A stretch of DNA of 59,452 nt from Gammaproteobacteria bacterium. Its GTDB lineage: Bacteria > Pseudomonadota > Gammaproteobacteria > Chromatiales > Chromatiaceae. The notes under the pieces are model-generated. The model was given only the letters and a program-made list of their open reading frames with translations, ran no database searches and had not been told where the DNA came from. Position numbers and translations under genes: made by a program. Shown here one piece after another: positions 20,078-29,397 of this stretch; within the stretch, counting starts at the first letter, position 1, and each line of letters starts with the position of its first letter. The stretch is taken from the NCBI GenBank assembly GCA_011389885.1, contig JAABTK010000020.1, positions 1 through 59,452 of the forward strand, read 5' to 3'.

Positions 20078-20764
20078 CTAACCCGTCGCCGCCGCCGGTG
20101 CGTCGGCTTCGGCCAGACCCTTTCTCTCCGTGAGTTTGCGGTCGATCACCCGCTTGGCGGCGAGGATGAAGCCCAGGGCGATGAAGCCGCCCGGGGGCAG
20201 GATCATGAGCAGGAAGCCGCGGTATTCGGGGATTAGGGTCAGTTCCATGAAGGAGAAGGCATCGCCCAGCAGCAGGGCGGCGTTGGCGAACAGGGTGCCG
20301 CTGCCGAGCACCTCGCGAAAGGCCCCCAGGGCCACCAGGGCCAGGGTGAAGCCGAGGCCCATCATCAGGCCGTCGGTCATCGAGGGCAGTAGGCCGTTGC
20401 GGGAGGAGAAGGTTTCGGCCCGGCCGAGGATGGCGCAGTTGGTGACGATTAGCGGGATGAACAGCCCCAGCACCTTATGCAGGTCGTGCAGCCAGGCGCT
20501 CATGAACATATCCACCAGGGTCACCAGGGTGGCGATAATCAAAATAAACACCGGGATGCGCACCTGGGGCGTAATGATGCCGCGGAACAGGGCCACCGCA
20601 AAGCCCGCCGCCACCATCACCGCAATAGACGCGAGCCCCATCCCCAGGCCGTTGGTCGCGGTGCCGGTAACCGCCAACAGGGGACACAAGGCGAGCAACT
20701 GGGAAAACACCACATTGTTATCCCAAATGCCGTCTTTGGTAATGCGTTTGTAATCTGCGGACAT
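20078..20764 (-). CDS. rnfE: ion-translocating oxidoreductase subunit RnfE
   Basis: 228 residues, six membrane segments. Characteristic pieces are KDGIWDNNVVFSQLLALCPL, LIVTNCAILGRAE and the C-terminal PPGGFIALGFILAAKR. RnfE pairs with RnfA in the membrane core of the Rnf complex, which couples NADH-ferredoxin electron transfer to ion movement. The gene follows rnfG after a 207-base spacer that contains low-complexity CCAAGC-type words and a GGTGCGTT/AACGCACC inverted pair, unlike the overlapping genes upstream. Confidence 0.96.
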   Translation of the reverse strand: MSADYKRITKDGIWDNNVVFSQLLALCPLLAVTGTATNGLGMGLASIAVMVAAGFAVALFRGIITPQVRIPVFILIIATLVTLVDMFMSAWLHDLHKVLGLFIPLIVTNCAILGRAETFSSRNGLLPSMTDGLMMGLGFTLALVALGAFREVLGSGTLFANAALLLGDAFSFMELTLIPEYRGFLLMILPPGGFIALGFILAAKRVIDRKLTERKGLAEADAPAAATG

Positions 20765-20971
20765 GGTGTCGTCTCTCTATCGAATTGTTTTCCGCCACAG
20801 AGGCGCAGAAAATACGGCGAATCGCCAAGCCCCAAGCACCAAGCCTTCAGCCGGGGATGGTGCGTTTCGGCGCGCGGCGCTGCGGGTGTTGAATTCGAGC
20901 TTCGTGGTTGGCGCGCCTAACGCACCCGCACCCGCACCAAGCGCCAAGCACTAACCACTCAGCCCTCAGCA
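20765..20971. repeat. repeat-filled spacer inside the rnf operon
   Basis: Contains GGTGCGTTTCGGCGCGC (20859-20875) with the inverse GGCGCGCCTAACGCACCC (20913-20930), and runs of CCAAGC/AGCACT words on both sides. It interrupts an otherwise overlapping operon between rnfG and rnfE; a similar GGTGCGTTACG/CGTAACGCACC pair is at 25763-25797. Confidence 0.6.
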
Positions 20972-21622
20972 CTAATCCCCACGCTCAATTTCAACCCCGC
21001 CTTCAGAGGCCAATAACTGCCCCTTGTTGGCCTCGAAGAATTCCAGGCCGTCCTTGACCGCGTTGACCACGGCCCTGGGGGTGATGGTGGCGCCGGTGAA
21101 TTGGTCGAAGCGGCCGCCGTCTTTCTTTACCGCCCATTCGGATTCGGGCGGTTCGCCCAGGCGCAGGCCGTCGAAGCTTAGAATCCAGTCGTCGCGCTCC
21201 ACCTCGATTTTGTCGCCCAGGCCCGGGGTCTCGGCATGGGCCAGCACCCGCACGCCCAGGACCTCGCCGGTGCGCTTTACGCCCATAATGATATGGATGG
21301 GGCCGGCGTAGCCGTTGCCGGCGACCTTATAGGCGAGGCCGGTGACGGTTTCGCCCTGGATGGCGCGGTAGACGGTCATCTCCTGGCCCGCGGGGCCGGT
21401 GACGGTGAGGGGGGCATCGAGCAATTGGTTGTCGTGGATCTCGGCCGGGATCACCCGCTCTAGGGAGCGTATCAGGTCGCGCCGCTGGTTTTCGGCGATG
21501 GGGCCCTGGGTCACTAGGTTGCCGGCCACCAGCAGGGTGGCGGCTAGGGTGGCGAAGCCGCCGAGTAGACCGGCCTGATAGCCGATGCGCTGGCGATAAC
21601 TGGGTTCGGAGACGTCGCTCAT
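20972..21622 (-). CDS. rnfG: ion-translocating oxidoreductase subunit RnfG
   Basis: 216 residues: one N-terminal membrane anchor (LLGGFATLAATLLVAGNLV) and a periplasmic FMN-binding domain. The covalent FMN site is the threonine of FTGATITP (about residue 178). It carries electrons on the periplasmic side between RnfD and the rest of the complex. Its start overlaps the rnfD stop by four bases. Confidence 0.95.
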   Translation of the reverse strand: MSDVSEPSYRQRIGYQAGLLGGFATLAATLLVAGNLVTQGPIAENQRRDLIRSLERVIPAEIHDNQLLDAPLTVTGPAGQEMTVYRAIQGETVTGLAYKVAGNGYAGPIHIIMGVKRTGEVLGVRVLAHAETPGLGDKIEVERDDWILSFDGLRLGEPPESEWAVKKDGGRFDQFTGATITPRAVVNAVKDGLEFFEANKGQLLASEGGVEIERGD

Positions 21623-22707
21623 GCGGGCTTCTCCCCGGAATCGTCATAGGAAAGCGGCCGGCCCTTGCGGTCGCGGCCGTATATGCGGGGCCGAACGTAG
21701 TGGTCGATGAGCGGGGTGCAGGCGTTCATCAGCAGGATGGCGAAGGCCACGCCCTCGGGGTAGCCGGCCCAACTACGGATGATATAGATCAGCGCCCCGC
21801 AGCCGGCGCCGAAGATCAACTGGCCGCGCACGGACACCGGCGAGGTCACCGGGTCGGTGGCGATAAAGAAGGCCCCCAGCAGGGTGGCGCCCGAGACCAG
21901 GTGGTATAGCGGACCCGGGGATTGCTCGGGCTGGATCAGATGGAAGACCGTGGCCAGCAGCGCCAGGGTTCCCATCATGGCCACCGGGATATACCAGGTG
22001 ATGACTCGTTTGTAGAGCAGGAACAGGCCGCCGAGCAGCAGCAGAATGGCCGAGGTTTCGCCCAGGCTGCCGGTGACGGAGCCTGCGGCCAACGACCAGA
22101 AGTCGTATTGGCCGGCGGTGGCCTCGCTGAGTGCGACGCCCTGGCCCAGCTCGGTGCGCACATGCCCGAGGATGGAGGCGGAACTGACCGCGTCGGCCTC
22201 GAAGCCGTGGCCGAAGGTGATGAACAGGCCCTCCAGGAAACCGGGGCCGGCGTCGCTGAATAGCGGACGCGGTTCCAAAAAGAGGGTCATTTCCAACGGA
22301 AACGAAATCAGCAGCGCCACCCGCGCGGCCATGGCCGGGTTGAACAGGTTTTGCCCCAGGCCGCCGAAGATCTGCTTGGCCAGTAGGATGGCGATGACGG
22401 CCCCGATGACGCCGATCCACCAGGGGGCCCAGGGGGGCAGTGACAGCGCCAGGATCCAGCCGGTGAGCAGGGCCGAGCCGTCCATTAGCCCGGGCTGGAT
22501 GGGCTTGCCGGCGATCTTGAGGCACCAGGCCTCCACCAGCACCACTGAGAATAGGGTTACGGCGAATAGGTTGATGGCCGGCCAGCCGAAGCTGTAGAGG
22601 CCGAACAGGGTGGCCGGGACCAGGGCCAGCATCACCAGGCCCATGCTGCGGCCGATGCTGTTACCCGCGTGGGCGTGGGGCGAGGCCTTAATGGGGGGGG
22701 TGTTCAT
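21619..22707 (-). CDS. rnfD: ion-translocating oxidoreductase subunit RnfD
   Basis: 362 residues with about nine or ten membrane segments. The FMN-linking threonine lies in SGATLLGAFFIATDPVTSP (about residue 273). Together with RnfG it forms the flavin branch of the complex. The start overlaps the end of rnfC by four bases and the end overlaps the start of rnfG, so C, D and G are translationally coupled. Confidence 0.96.
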   Translation of the reverse strand: MNTPPIKASPHAHAGNSIGRSMGLVMLALVPATLFGLYSFGWPAINLFAVTLFSVVLVEAWCLKIAGKPIQPGLMDGSALLTGWILALSLPPWAPWWIGVIGAVIAILLAKQIFGGLGQNLFNPAMAARVALLISFPLEMTLFLEPRPLFSDAGPGFLEGLFITFGHGFEADAVSSASILGHVRTELGQGVALSEATAGQYDFWSLAAGSVTGSLGETSAILLLLGGLFLLYKRVITWYIPVAMMGTLALLATVFHLIQPEQSPGPLYHLVSGATLLGAFFIATDPVTSPVSVRGQLIFGAGCGALIYIIRSWAGYPEGVAFAILLMNACTPLIDHYVRPRIYGRDRKGRPLSYDDSGEKPA

Positions 22708-24206
22708 GCCTCGGCCTCCGCTTGGGCGTTATCGGGTTCGGCCGCCTTGGCCTCGGCCTCGCGCTTTTTCTTTTCCGCCTGGGCCTTCTTGCGCGCGGCC
22801 ATGGCGGCCTTTTTGGCCGCCTTTTGTTTTTCCATGCGCGCGGCGCGGGCCTCGGCCAGGCGCTTGGTCTCCATCTGCCTGAGCTTGGTCTTTTCGCGCG
22901 TGGTCAGCTCGCCCTTGGCGTAATTAAAGTATTGCACCAGCGGGATATGGGCCGGGCAGACGTAGGCGCAGGAGCCGCAGGCGATGCAGTCCTTGAGGCC
23001 GGCCTTGGCCGCGCCTTCGAGATCGCCCGCACGGGTGTGGGCGGCCATTTCGAGCGGCAACAGGCCGCAGGGGCAGGCGCTTACACAGCTCGCGCAGCGG
23101 ATGCACGGCTGCTCGGGGTGGTCCGCCGCCTCGGCCGCGGACAGGGCCAGGATGCCGTTGCTGCCCTTAATCACCGGGGCGCGCGGCTCGGGCAGGGGCT
23201 GGCCCATCATGGGGCCGCCGCTAATCAATCGCGCCGGGTTCATCTTGAAGCCGCCGGCCTGCTCCAGCAGGAAGCTGACCGGCGTGCCCAGGGTTACGCG
23301 GTAATTGCCGGGGCGGGCCATGGCCTCGCCGCTCAGGGTGACTACCCGCGAGACCAACGGCTTGCCATGGCGCAGGGCCTCATGCACCGCAAAGGCGGTG
23401 GCCACGTTATGCACCACCACGCCCAACTCGGCGGTGAGGCTGCGGGCCGGGGTCTCCTTGCCGGTGAGCACCTGCACCAGGTGCTTTTCCGAGCCCATGG
23501 GGTAGCGGGTGGGCAGCCCGACCACGAATACCTCTTCGAACTCCGCCGCGGCCTGAAGCATGGCGCGCTGGGCGTCCGGTTTGTTGTTCTCGATGCCGAT
23601 GATGATCTTCTTCACGCCCAGGGCGTGGGCCATGATGCGCACGCCGTCGAGCACCGCCGCCGCCTGCTCGCGCATCAGGCGGTCGTCGCAGGTGAGATAG
23701 GGTTCGCACTCGGCGGCGTTAATGACCAGGGTGTCCAGCTCGAAGCGGTCGCGCAGGTTCAGCTTCACCGCGGAGGGGAAGGTGGCCCCGCCCATGCCCA
23801 CAATGCCGGCCCCGGCCACGCGCTTGGCCACCTCGGCGGGGGGCAGCGCGAAGGGGTCCGCGCAGGGTTCGAGGTCGATCCAGCGGTCTTCGCCGTCGGG
23901 TTCGATGAGGATGGAGAGCACCGGCAGGCCCGAAGGGTGGTGGGCCGGGTGTTTCTTCTTGCCGACCACAGTGCCGGAGGTCGGGGCATGCACCGGGGCG
24001 GAGATGGGGCCGTCGGCGTCGGCGATCAGTTGGCCCTTGCGCACCTTTTGCCCCTTTTTTACCACCGGCCGGGCCGCGGCCCCGATATGCTGCTGGAGCG
24101 GGACATGGAGAAAGGGCGGCAGCGGGATGTCGCGAATCGCCTCGCCCGCGGCCAGCGCCTTGCGGTCGTCCGGGTGGACTCCGCCCTGGATGCGAAACAG
24201 TTTCAT
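22704..24206 (-). CDS. rnfC: ion-translocating oxidoreductase subunit RnfC
   Basis: 500 residues. The N-terminus is RnfC-specific (GGVHPDDRKALAAGEAIRD); the middle has the NADH/FMN module with GMGGATFPSAVKL and NAAECEPYLTCDDRLM. Two [4Fe-4S] motifs follow, CIRCASCVSACPCGLLP (~370) and CIACGSCAYVCPAHIPL (~408). The last 70 residues are an alanine/lysine/glutamate-rich charged helix (MEKQKAAKKAAMAARKKAQA), as in many proteobacterial RnfC. It is the NADH-facing cytoplasmic subunit. It starts 12 bases after rnfB. Confidence 0.97.
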   Translation of the reverse strand: MKLFRIQGGVHPDDRKALAAGEAIRDIPLPPFLHVPLQQHIGAAARPVVKKGQKVRKGQLIADADGPISAPVHAPTSGTVVGKKKHPAHHPSGLPVLSILIEPDGEDRWIDLEPCADPFALPPAEVAKRVAGAGIVGMGGATFPSAVKLNLRDRFELDTLVINAAECEPYLTCDDRLMREQAAAVLDGVRIMAHALGVKKIIIGIENNKPDAQRAMLQAAAEFEEVFVVGLPTRYPMGSEKHLVQVLTGKETPARSLTAELGVVVHNVATAFAVHEALRHGKPLVSRVVTLSGEAMARPGNYRVTLGTPVSFLLEQAGGFKMNPARLISGGPMMGQPLPEPRAPVIKGSNGILALSAAEAADHPEQPCIRCASCVSACPCGLLPLEMAAHTRAGDLEGAAKAGLKDCIACGSCAYVCPAHIPLVQYFNYAKGELTTREKTKLRQMETKRLAEARAARMEKQKAAKKAAMAARKKAQAEKKKREAEAKAAEPDNAQAEAEA

Positions 24207-24218
24207 GGGCTCCTCCGA

Positions 24219-24752
24219 TCAGGCGGCTTGGGCCGCCGGGTTGGGCCAATACCAGGTCTGCACCGTGGGCCGAATGGGACGCATTTCGATGCACTCAGTG
24301 GGGCAGACCTCGGCGCACTGCTCGCAGCCGGTGCAGGCGTCGGCGAACACCGCATGGATTTGCTTGGGACCGCCCATAATGGCGTCCGTGGGGCAGCGCT
24401 TGAAGCACTTGGTGCAGCCGATGCACATCCCCTCCACGATGTAGGCGGTGGTCGGCGCCTTGTCCTGCATGCCGGAGGTGTCTACGCTAACGCCCATAAT
24501 CGCCGCCAGGTCCTTGGCCAGGGCCTTGCCGCCGGGCGGACACAGGGTCACCGCGGCCTCGCCGTTGGCCACCGCGGCGGCCGCCGGCGAGCAGCCGGGG
24601 TAGCCGCACTGGCCGCATTGGGAGCCGGGCAACAGGGCCTCAATCTCCTCCTCCAGCGGATTGCCTTCCACCGCGAGCAGCTTGGAGGCCAACCCCAGCA
24701 GCCAGCCCAGGGTCAGACCGAGGATCAATAGGCAAAAGATCGCAGCTAACAT
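24219..24752 (-). CDS. rnfB: ion-translocating oxidoreductase subunit RnfB
   Basis: 177 residues from the ATG at 24752, which has an AGGAGG ribosome binding site; a longer frame upstream is repeat-derived. Residues 1-27 are a membrane anchor. C46, C49, C54 and C71 form the CGQCGYPGC...C cluster, followed by two ferredoxin clusters, CIGCTKCFKRCP (~110-121) and CTGCEQCAEVCP (~140-151). RnfB is the ferredoxin-facing subunit. In diazotrophs the complex is run to reduce ferredoxin or flavodoxin for nitrogenase. The gap to rnfA (191 bases) contains a dispersed CACAGAGAGG-type repeat. Confidence 0.97.
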   Translation of the reverse strand: MLAAIFCLLILGLTLGWLLGLASKLLAVEGNPLEEEIEALLPGSQCGQCGYPGCSPAAAAVANGEAAVTLCPPGGKALAKDLAAIMGVSVDTSGMQDKAPTTAYIVEGMCIGCTKCFKRCPTDAIMGGPKQIHAVFADACTGCEQCAEVCPTECIEMRPIRPTVQTWYWPNPAAQAA

Positions 24753-24943
24753 GGGCTTGCCTCCTGTTGGAAGGGTGTTTGCGCCGCACAGACACAGCGG
24801 GCACAGAGAGGATTCACGGTTGAAGCCGAGGCGGATTCGCAATCGGCGCCCTGAATCGTGTTTGTTGCAAACAAAAACCCTGCTTTGTAATCTCTGTGTC
24901 TCAGTGGCAGGCTATGCATAAGTGGAAACCCTGACATAATCGA

Positions 24944-25525
24944 TTACCCCGTGGTCAGGCCGGCGAAGCCCATAAAGGCCAGGGACAGAAAGCCGGCCAC
25001 CACGAAGGCAATGGGCGCGCCCTCGAAGGTCTCGGGCACTCGGGCCAGGGCCAGGCGTTCGCGCAGGCCGGCGAAGATCACCATCACCAGGGTGAAGCCC
25101 AGGGCCGAGCCGAAGCCATAGAGCACGCTTTGAATAAAGCTGTGCCCCTCCTGCACGTTCAGCAGGGCCACGCCGAGCACCGCGCAGTTGGTGGTGATTA
25201 GCGGCAGGAAGATGCCGAGCACCTGATACAGCGGCGGCGAGATCTTGCGCACCGCCATTTCGGTGAACTGCACCACCGCGGCGATCACTAGGATGAAGGT
25301 CAGGATGCGCAGGAACTCGACCCCTAGCGGGCGCAGCACAAAGGTCTCCAGGAACCAACCGGACACCGCGGCCAGGGTCAGCACAAAGGTGGTGGCCAGC
25401 CCCATGCCCAGGGCCGAGTCCAGCTTGTTGGACACCCCCATGAAAGGGCAGAGGCCCAGGAACTTCACCAGCACCACGTTGTTCACCAATGCCGTGGCCA
25501 GGATGATCAGAAGATACTCGCCCAT
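24944..25525 (-). CDS. rnfA: ion-translocating oxidoreductase subunit RnfA
   Basis: 193 residues, six membrane segments, with the conserved [20 protein letters not shown] and [17 protein letters not shown] (the cysteines are proposed to hold an iron-sulfur cluster with RnfE). It is the first gene of the leftward rnf operon and its start codon lies about 25 bases after the predicted start site of a sigma-54 promoter at 25561-25576. The order A-B-C-D-G-E-H equals the Azotobacter rnf1 cluster, where it also stands divergent to nifL. Confidence 0.97.
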   Translation of the reverse strand: MGEYLLIILATALVNNVVLVKFLGLCPFMGVSNKLDSALGMGLATTFVLTLAAVSGWFLETFVLRPLGVEFLRILTFILVIAAVVQFTEMAVRKISPPLYQVLGIFLPLITTNCAVLGVALLNVQEGHSFIQSVLYGFGSALGFTLVMVIFAGLRERLALARVPETFEGAPIAFVVAGFLSLAFMGFAGLTTG

Positions 25526-25560
25526 GCGAAATGCTCCGAAAGCGTGTTTGGGGATTCAAA

Positions 25561-25576
25561 TGCAGCTTCTGTGCCA
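25561..25576 (-). promoter_or_regulatory. sigma-54 promoter for rnfA
   Basis: On the minus strand this reads TGGCACAGAAGCTGCA: TGGCACA, four bases, CTGCA, against the consensus TGGCACG-N4-TTGCW with GG and GC exactly at -24 and -12 spacing. The predicted start is near 25550, about 25 bases before the rnfA start codon. Confidence 0.8.
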
Positions 25577-25641
25577 TTGAACGATGCACTATATTGGCGC
25601 GCTATGCGCTCGAATGAGGCAGTGGGGGGGGTTATTTTATT

Positions 25642-25666
25642 GGAGTACACGCCTTGGCGTGTGCGG
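25642..25666. repeat. REP-like hairpin (family A), single copy
   Basis: GGAG (25642-25645) followed by the hairpin ACACGCC-TT-GGCGTGT (25647-25662) and GCGGG. Same design as the pairs at 19490 and 46500, here without an obvious partner. It sits between the rnf promoter and the NifA-type sites. Confidence 0.75.
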
Positions 25667-25864
25667 GCGGCCTCGGGTGGGTTGGCCTCGGGTGCGGGTA
25701 TTTGTGCGCGTGATGCGTGACTTACAGGCGGCAGTGCGATGCCGCCGAAGGCCTCAAGCGAGGCGTAACGCACCTGGCTGCGGGTGGTGCGTTACGGTGC
25801 GCGGTCAGGCCTTTGCGGTTATCGAGGGTGGGCGATGCGCGCCCAACGCACCGACAGCGGGCGC

Positions 25865-25880
25865 TGTTCAAATCCCGACA
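25865..25880. promoter_or_regulatory. NifA upstream activator site 1 (TGT-N10-ACA)
   Basis: TGTTCAAATCCCGACA matches the NifA enhancer consensus TGT-N10-ACA exactly. Its left edge is about 96 bases upstream of the -24 box of the nifL promoter and about 290 from that of rnfA. Confidence 0.7.
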
Positions 25881-25904
25881 AGGCCGGCGGCGGGGCGAAT
25901 CCCT

Positions 25905-25920
25905 TGTCATGAATCCGACA
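25905..25920. promoter_or_regulatory. NifA upstream activator site 2 (TGT-N10-ACA)
   Basis: TGTCATGAATCCGACA is a second exact match, 40 bases from the first (nearly four helical turns), and shares ATCC-GACAA with it. The two sites together suggest a real tandem enhancer. Confidence 0.72.
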
Positions 25921-25960
25921 AACGACCTGGACGGGGAACGGTCTGGCCCCGCTGGCTTGT

Positions 25961-25976
25961 TGGCCTATATTTTGCA
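25961..25976 (+). promoter_or_regulatory. sigma-54 promoter for nifL
   Basis: TGGCCTATATTTTGCA has TGGC at -24 and TTGCA at -12 with the exact ten bases between GG and GC. The predicted start is near 25987, about 45 bases before the nifL start codon. It lies downstream of both NifA-type sites. Confidence 0.8.
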
Positions 25977-26032
25977 AGAAATGTGTTATAGGCATTTTTG
26001 ATGCCCCTGGGACCTATTAGGAGACTTCTCCA

Positions 26033-27670
26033 TTGGCGGCGAACAATCTCGAATCCACCAACCAACCGATGATCGCGGACGTAATCGGGAATTTCCTGGC
26101 GGCCCCTCCCGCGGGTACGCCGCCGGAGCTGTTGGAAAGCTTTAGCCTCATGCTGCGAAACGGCGGTTCGGGGTTGCCGCCGCATCTGTTTCAAGAGGTG
26201 GTGGATCAGGCCCCGGTGGCGGTGTCGGTGACCGACCGCAAGGCCAACATTCTGTACGCCAACCACGCCTTCGAGCGGCTCACCGGTTATGACCGGCGGG
26301 AGGCGGTGGGCAAAAACGAATCCCTGCTCTCGAATAAGACCACGCCAGAATCCGTGTACCAAAACCTGTGGCAGACCATTAGCGCCTCGGCCCACTGGTC
26401 CGGGGTGCTGGTGAATCGGCGCAAGGACGGCAGCGAGTATCTGGCCGAGCTGGATATCGCGCCGGTGTTGGATCGCGAGGGCCGGGTGTCCCATTACTTG
26501 GGCATGCACCGGGACATCACCGAGGTGGATCGGCTGCAACGCGAGAACGGCTATCAAAAGGAGCTGTTTCAGTCGGTGCTGAACGCCGCGCCGGTGGTGG
26601 TGGCGCTGTTGGATACGCAGCAGCGGGTGATCCTGGAGAATCAGGAATACCAGCGCCTGAAGTCGGACCTCGGCGGCGAGCCCTTCGCGGTGTTTCGCCG
26701 CGCCCTGGAGGAGCAGGCGGAACTCAGTCTATCCGTGGCCTGTGAGCTGGGGCGGCCCTTTCGCAATCAGGAGGTGCGCCTGGACCAGGCCGGCGGCGCC
26801 GGGCCGCGCTGGTTTTCTTGCTCGGGGGCCTGGGTGTGCGGTTTTAACGATGCGGTGAGCGCCTACTTCAGCGAAGACAATCAGGCCCAGCCCTGCCTGC
26901 TGTTGTTGGCCAACGAAATCACCGCCCGCAAGCGCGAGGTGGAGCGCGCCCGGCTCCAGCACCTGCGGGCGGTGCTGGCCGAGCAGCAACTGGCGGAGGG
27001 CATGCGCGAGGCCCTGGCGGCGGCGGTGTTCCAGCTCCAGGGGCCGTTGAACGTGATCGAGGCCGCCACCCGCATGCTCGACAGCGGCGGCGGCGATCCC
27101 GCCAGCCTGCGCGGCATGTTGAGCGAGATCCTGAACTCGGGACGCAAGACCCTGGAGACCATGCAGGCGGTGTTGCCCGAGACCGTGGTCGAGGCCCAGA
27201 ACTCGGTGAATCTGAACGAGATCCTGCACGAGGTGATTCAACTGGTCACCGAGCGGCTGCTGGTGAACGGCATCGTGATCGATTGGCGGCCGGAGGCGGT
27301 GGTGCCGGCGGTCAGCGGCGTGGGCAAGCAACTGCGCGGGCTGTTTAAGTACCTTATGGATAACGCCATTCGGGCGCTGGAGGGAAGCCGCAGCAATGCG
27401 CGGGAGATTCGCATTCTGACCTGCGAAGAGGACGGCCTGGTGATGGTGGAGATTCAGGACAATGGTCCCGGGATCCCGCGCGAGGAACAGATTAAGGTGT
27501 TCGAGCCCTTCTACAGCGCCTGGCGCCATGGCGAGAAAGGCGCCGGCATGGGCCTGGCGCTGGCGCGCGAGATCGCCAATCGCCACGGCGGCGGGCTGAC
27601 GGTGGACCCGGATTTTGAGGATGGATGCCGGGTTCGGGTGGAACTCCCGGGCCGCGGCTCGGGCCTGTGA
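26033..27670 (+). CDS. nifL: nitrogen fixation negative regulator NifL
   Basis: 545 residues from a TTG at 26033 with AGGAG at 26019-26023. Residues of about 55-170 are the flavin-binding PAS domain (PVAVSVTDRKANILYANHAFERLTGYDRREAVG, HWSGVLVNRRKDGSEYLAELDIAPV). A second, weaker PAS follows (~180-300). The C-terminus is a GHKL ATP-binding domain with MDNAIRALEG, DNGPGIP and GAGMGLALARE. The usual phospho-histidine position in the H-box-like helix reads FQLQGPLN, so no kinase activity is expected. NifL senses oxygen through FAD and binds NifA when oxygen or fixed nitrogen is high. It is followed directly by nifA. Confidence 0.95.
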   Translation: MAANNLESTNQPMIADVIGNFLAAPPAGTPPELLESFSLMLRNGGSGLPPHLFQEVVDQAPVAVSVTDRKANILYANHAFERLTGYDRREAVGKNESLLSNKTTPESVYQNLWQTISASAHWSGVLVNRRKDGSEYLAELDIAPVLDREGRVSHYLGMHRDITEVDRLQRENGYQKELFQSVLNAAPVVVALLDTQQRVILENQEYQRLKSDLGGEPFAVFRRALEEQAELSLSVACELGRPFRNQEVRLDQAGGAGPRWFSCSGAWVCGFNDAVSAYFSEDNQAQPCLLLLANEITARKREVERARLQHLRAVLAEQQLAEGMREALAAAVFQLQGPLNVIEAATRMLDSGGGDPASLRGMLSEILNSGRKTLETMQAVLPETVVEAQNSVNLNEILHEVIQLVTERLLVNGIVIDWRPEAVVPAVSGVGKQLRGLFKYLMDNAIRALEGSRSNAREIRILTCEEDGLVMVEIQDNGPGIPREEQIKVFEPFYSAWRHGEKGAGMGLALAREIANRHGGGLTVDPDFEDGCRVRVELPGRGSGL

Positions 27671-27819
27671 GGCATGGCCGGGAACGCACAGTCGGCGCCA
27701 TTGCCGAATACCGAGATCCTTCCGCAATGCAAAGACAAGGCCTTTGCCGGAAACCGAGATAGGCCAGAGATGATCGCAACCGATTCTAAGAATAGACCCG
27801 TGTCACGAGAGAGCAAACC

Positions 27820-29397
27820 GTGTCCAACGCAGTGAGTTTTGACAACACGCCCCTGGAAAGCGACCGCCAGGAGATCCTGGAGGAGCAGCTTAACACCCTG
27901 TATGAGGTGAGTCAGGTGTTGAGCCGTTCGCTGGATCTGCGCGAGACCTTGGCCGAGGTGCTATCGCTGTTGCACGACCGGGGCGGGCTGAGCTATGGCA
28001 TGGTGAGCCTGGTGGATACGGAGAGCGGCGAGTTACAGATTAACGCCCTGCACCAAGGCGGCATTCGCCCCTTGGAAAAGGTGCGCTATCAACCGGGCGA
28101 GGGCGTGGTGGGCACCATCCTGGCCGAGGGGCAGACCCGCATCGTGCAACGCCTGGCGGACGAGCCGCGCTTTCAAGACAAGCTGAACCTGTATGATCCC
28201 GAGCTGCCCTTTATCGGGGTGCCGATTCGGGTGGGTCGCGAACCGGTGGGGGTGTTCGCCGCCCAGCCGCCGGCGGGTCAGGCGCTGCTGAGCGGACGCG
28301 CCCGGCTGCTGGAGATGGTGGCCAACCTGATCGGCCAGACCGTGCGCCTGGCGCAGCAGGTGCGCAGCTCCGAAAAGGCCCTGAAGGCGGAACGCGACCA
28401 GCTCCGGCGCAAGGTCAAGGGCGAACACGGTTTCGCCAATATGGTGGGCCATGCCAAGCCCATTCGCACCGTGTTCGAGCAGGTGCGGCAGGTGGCCAAG
28501 TGGAACACCACGGTATTGATCCGCGGCGAATCCGGCACCGGCAAGGAACTCGTGGCCAACGCCATTCACTACAATTCGCCGCGCGCCCATGGCCCCTTTA
28601 TTCGCCTCAACTGCGCCGCGCTGCCGGACAACCTGCTCGAATCCGAACTCTTCGGCCACGAAAAGGGGGCCTTCACCGGCGCGGTGTCGCAGCGCAAGGG
28701 GCGTTTCGAGCAGGCCGACGGCGGTTCGTTGTTTTTGGACGAAATCGGCGAGGTGTCAACGGCCTTTCAGGCCAAGCTGCTGCGGGTGTTGCAAGAGGGC
28801 GAGCTGGAGCGGGTGGGCGGCACGCGCACCCTCAAGGTGGACATTCGGCTGATTGCCGCCACCAACCGCGACCTGGAAGAGGACGTGCGCGGCGGCAGCT
28901 TTCGCGAGGATCTTTACTATCGGCTTAACGTTATGCCGATCCGCATGCCGCCGCTGCGCGAGCGCATGGAAGACATCCCCGACCTAGTGACGTTCTTGGT
29001 GCGCAAGATCGCCGCCAAGCAGGGGCGGGAGCTGACGGTGGAGGATAGCGCGGTGCGGGTGCTGATGCGCCACGATTGGCCCGGCAATGTGCGCGAGCTG
29101 GAGAACTGCCTGGAGCGGGCCGCGGTGATGAGCGGCGACGGCCGCATCGCAAGCCAAGCGATCTTGCTCACCGCCATGGAATCGCCGCTGCTGCCGCTGG
29201 CGGCAGAGCCTTTGGAGCCGCCTGAAGCGGATGACGGCCCGCTGGACGACGAAAATATGGACGAACGCGAGCGCGTGATCGCGGCGCTGGAGCGCGCCGG
29301 CTGGGTGCAGGCCAAGGCCGCACGGCTGCTGGGCATGACCCCGCGGCAGATTGCGTATCGGATTCAAATCTATAACATCAAGGTGCGGCAGTTCTGA
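27820..29397 (+). CDS. nifA: nif-specific transcriptional activator NifA
   Basis: 525 residues from a GTG at 27820. A GAF domain (about residues 35-180) is followed by the sigma-54 AAA+ domain (about 210-440) with Walker A GESGTGKE, the sigma-54 contact loop GAFTGA and Walker B LFLDEIGE, then an acidic linker and a Fis-type helix-turn-helix ([19 protein letters not shown]). The linker has no cysteines, unlike the oxygen-sensitive NifA of rhizobia, which fits control by NifL. It activates sigma-54 promoters through TGT-N10-ACA sites, and two such sites precede nifL. nifB, which follows in Azotobacter, is absent here. Confidence 0.96.
   Translation: MSNAVSFDNTPLESDRQEILEEQLNTLYEVSQVLSRSLDLRETLAEVLSLLHDRGGLSYGMVSLVDTESGELQINALHQGGIRPLEKVRYQPGEGVVGTILAEGQTRIVQRLADEPRFQDKLNLYDPELPFIGVPIRVGREPVGVFAAQPPAGQALLSGRARLLEMVANLIGQTVRLAQQVRSSEKALKAERDQLRRKVKGEHGFANMVGHAKPIRTVFEQVRQVAKWNTTVLIRGESGTGKELVANAIHYNSPRAHGPFIRLNCAALPDNLLESELFGHEKGAFTGAVSQRKGRFEQADGGSLFLDEIGEVSTAFQAKLLRVLQEGELERVGGTRTLKVDIRLIAATNRDLEEDVRGGSFREDLYYRLNVMPIRMPPLRERMEDIPDLVTFLVRKIAAKQGRELTVEDSAVRVLMRHDWPGNVRELENCLERAAVMSGDGRIASQAILLTAMESPLLPLAAEPLEPPEADDGPLDDENMDERERVIAALERAGWVQAKAARLLGMTPRQIAYRIQIYNIKVRQF

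Noticed and set aside
22722-24731. 669-codon plus-strand frame opposite rnfC and rnfB
   Set aside because: rnfB and rnfC are unmistakable on the minus strand; the overlap is compositional.
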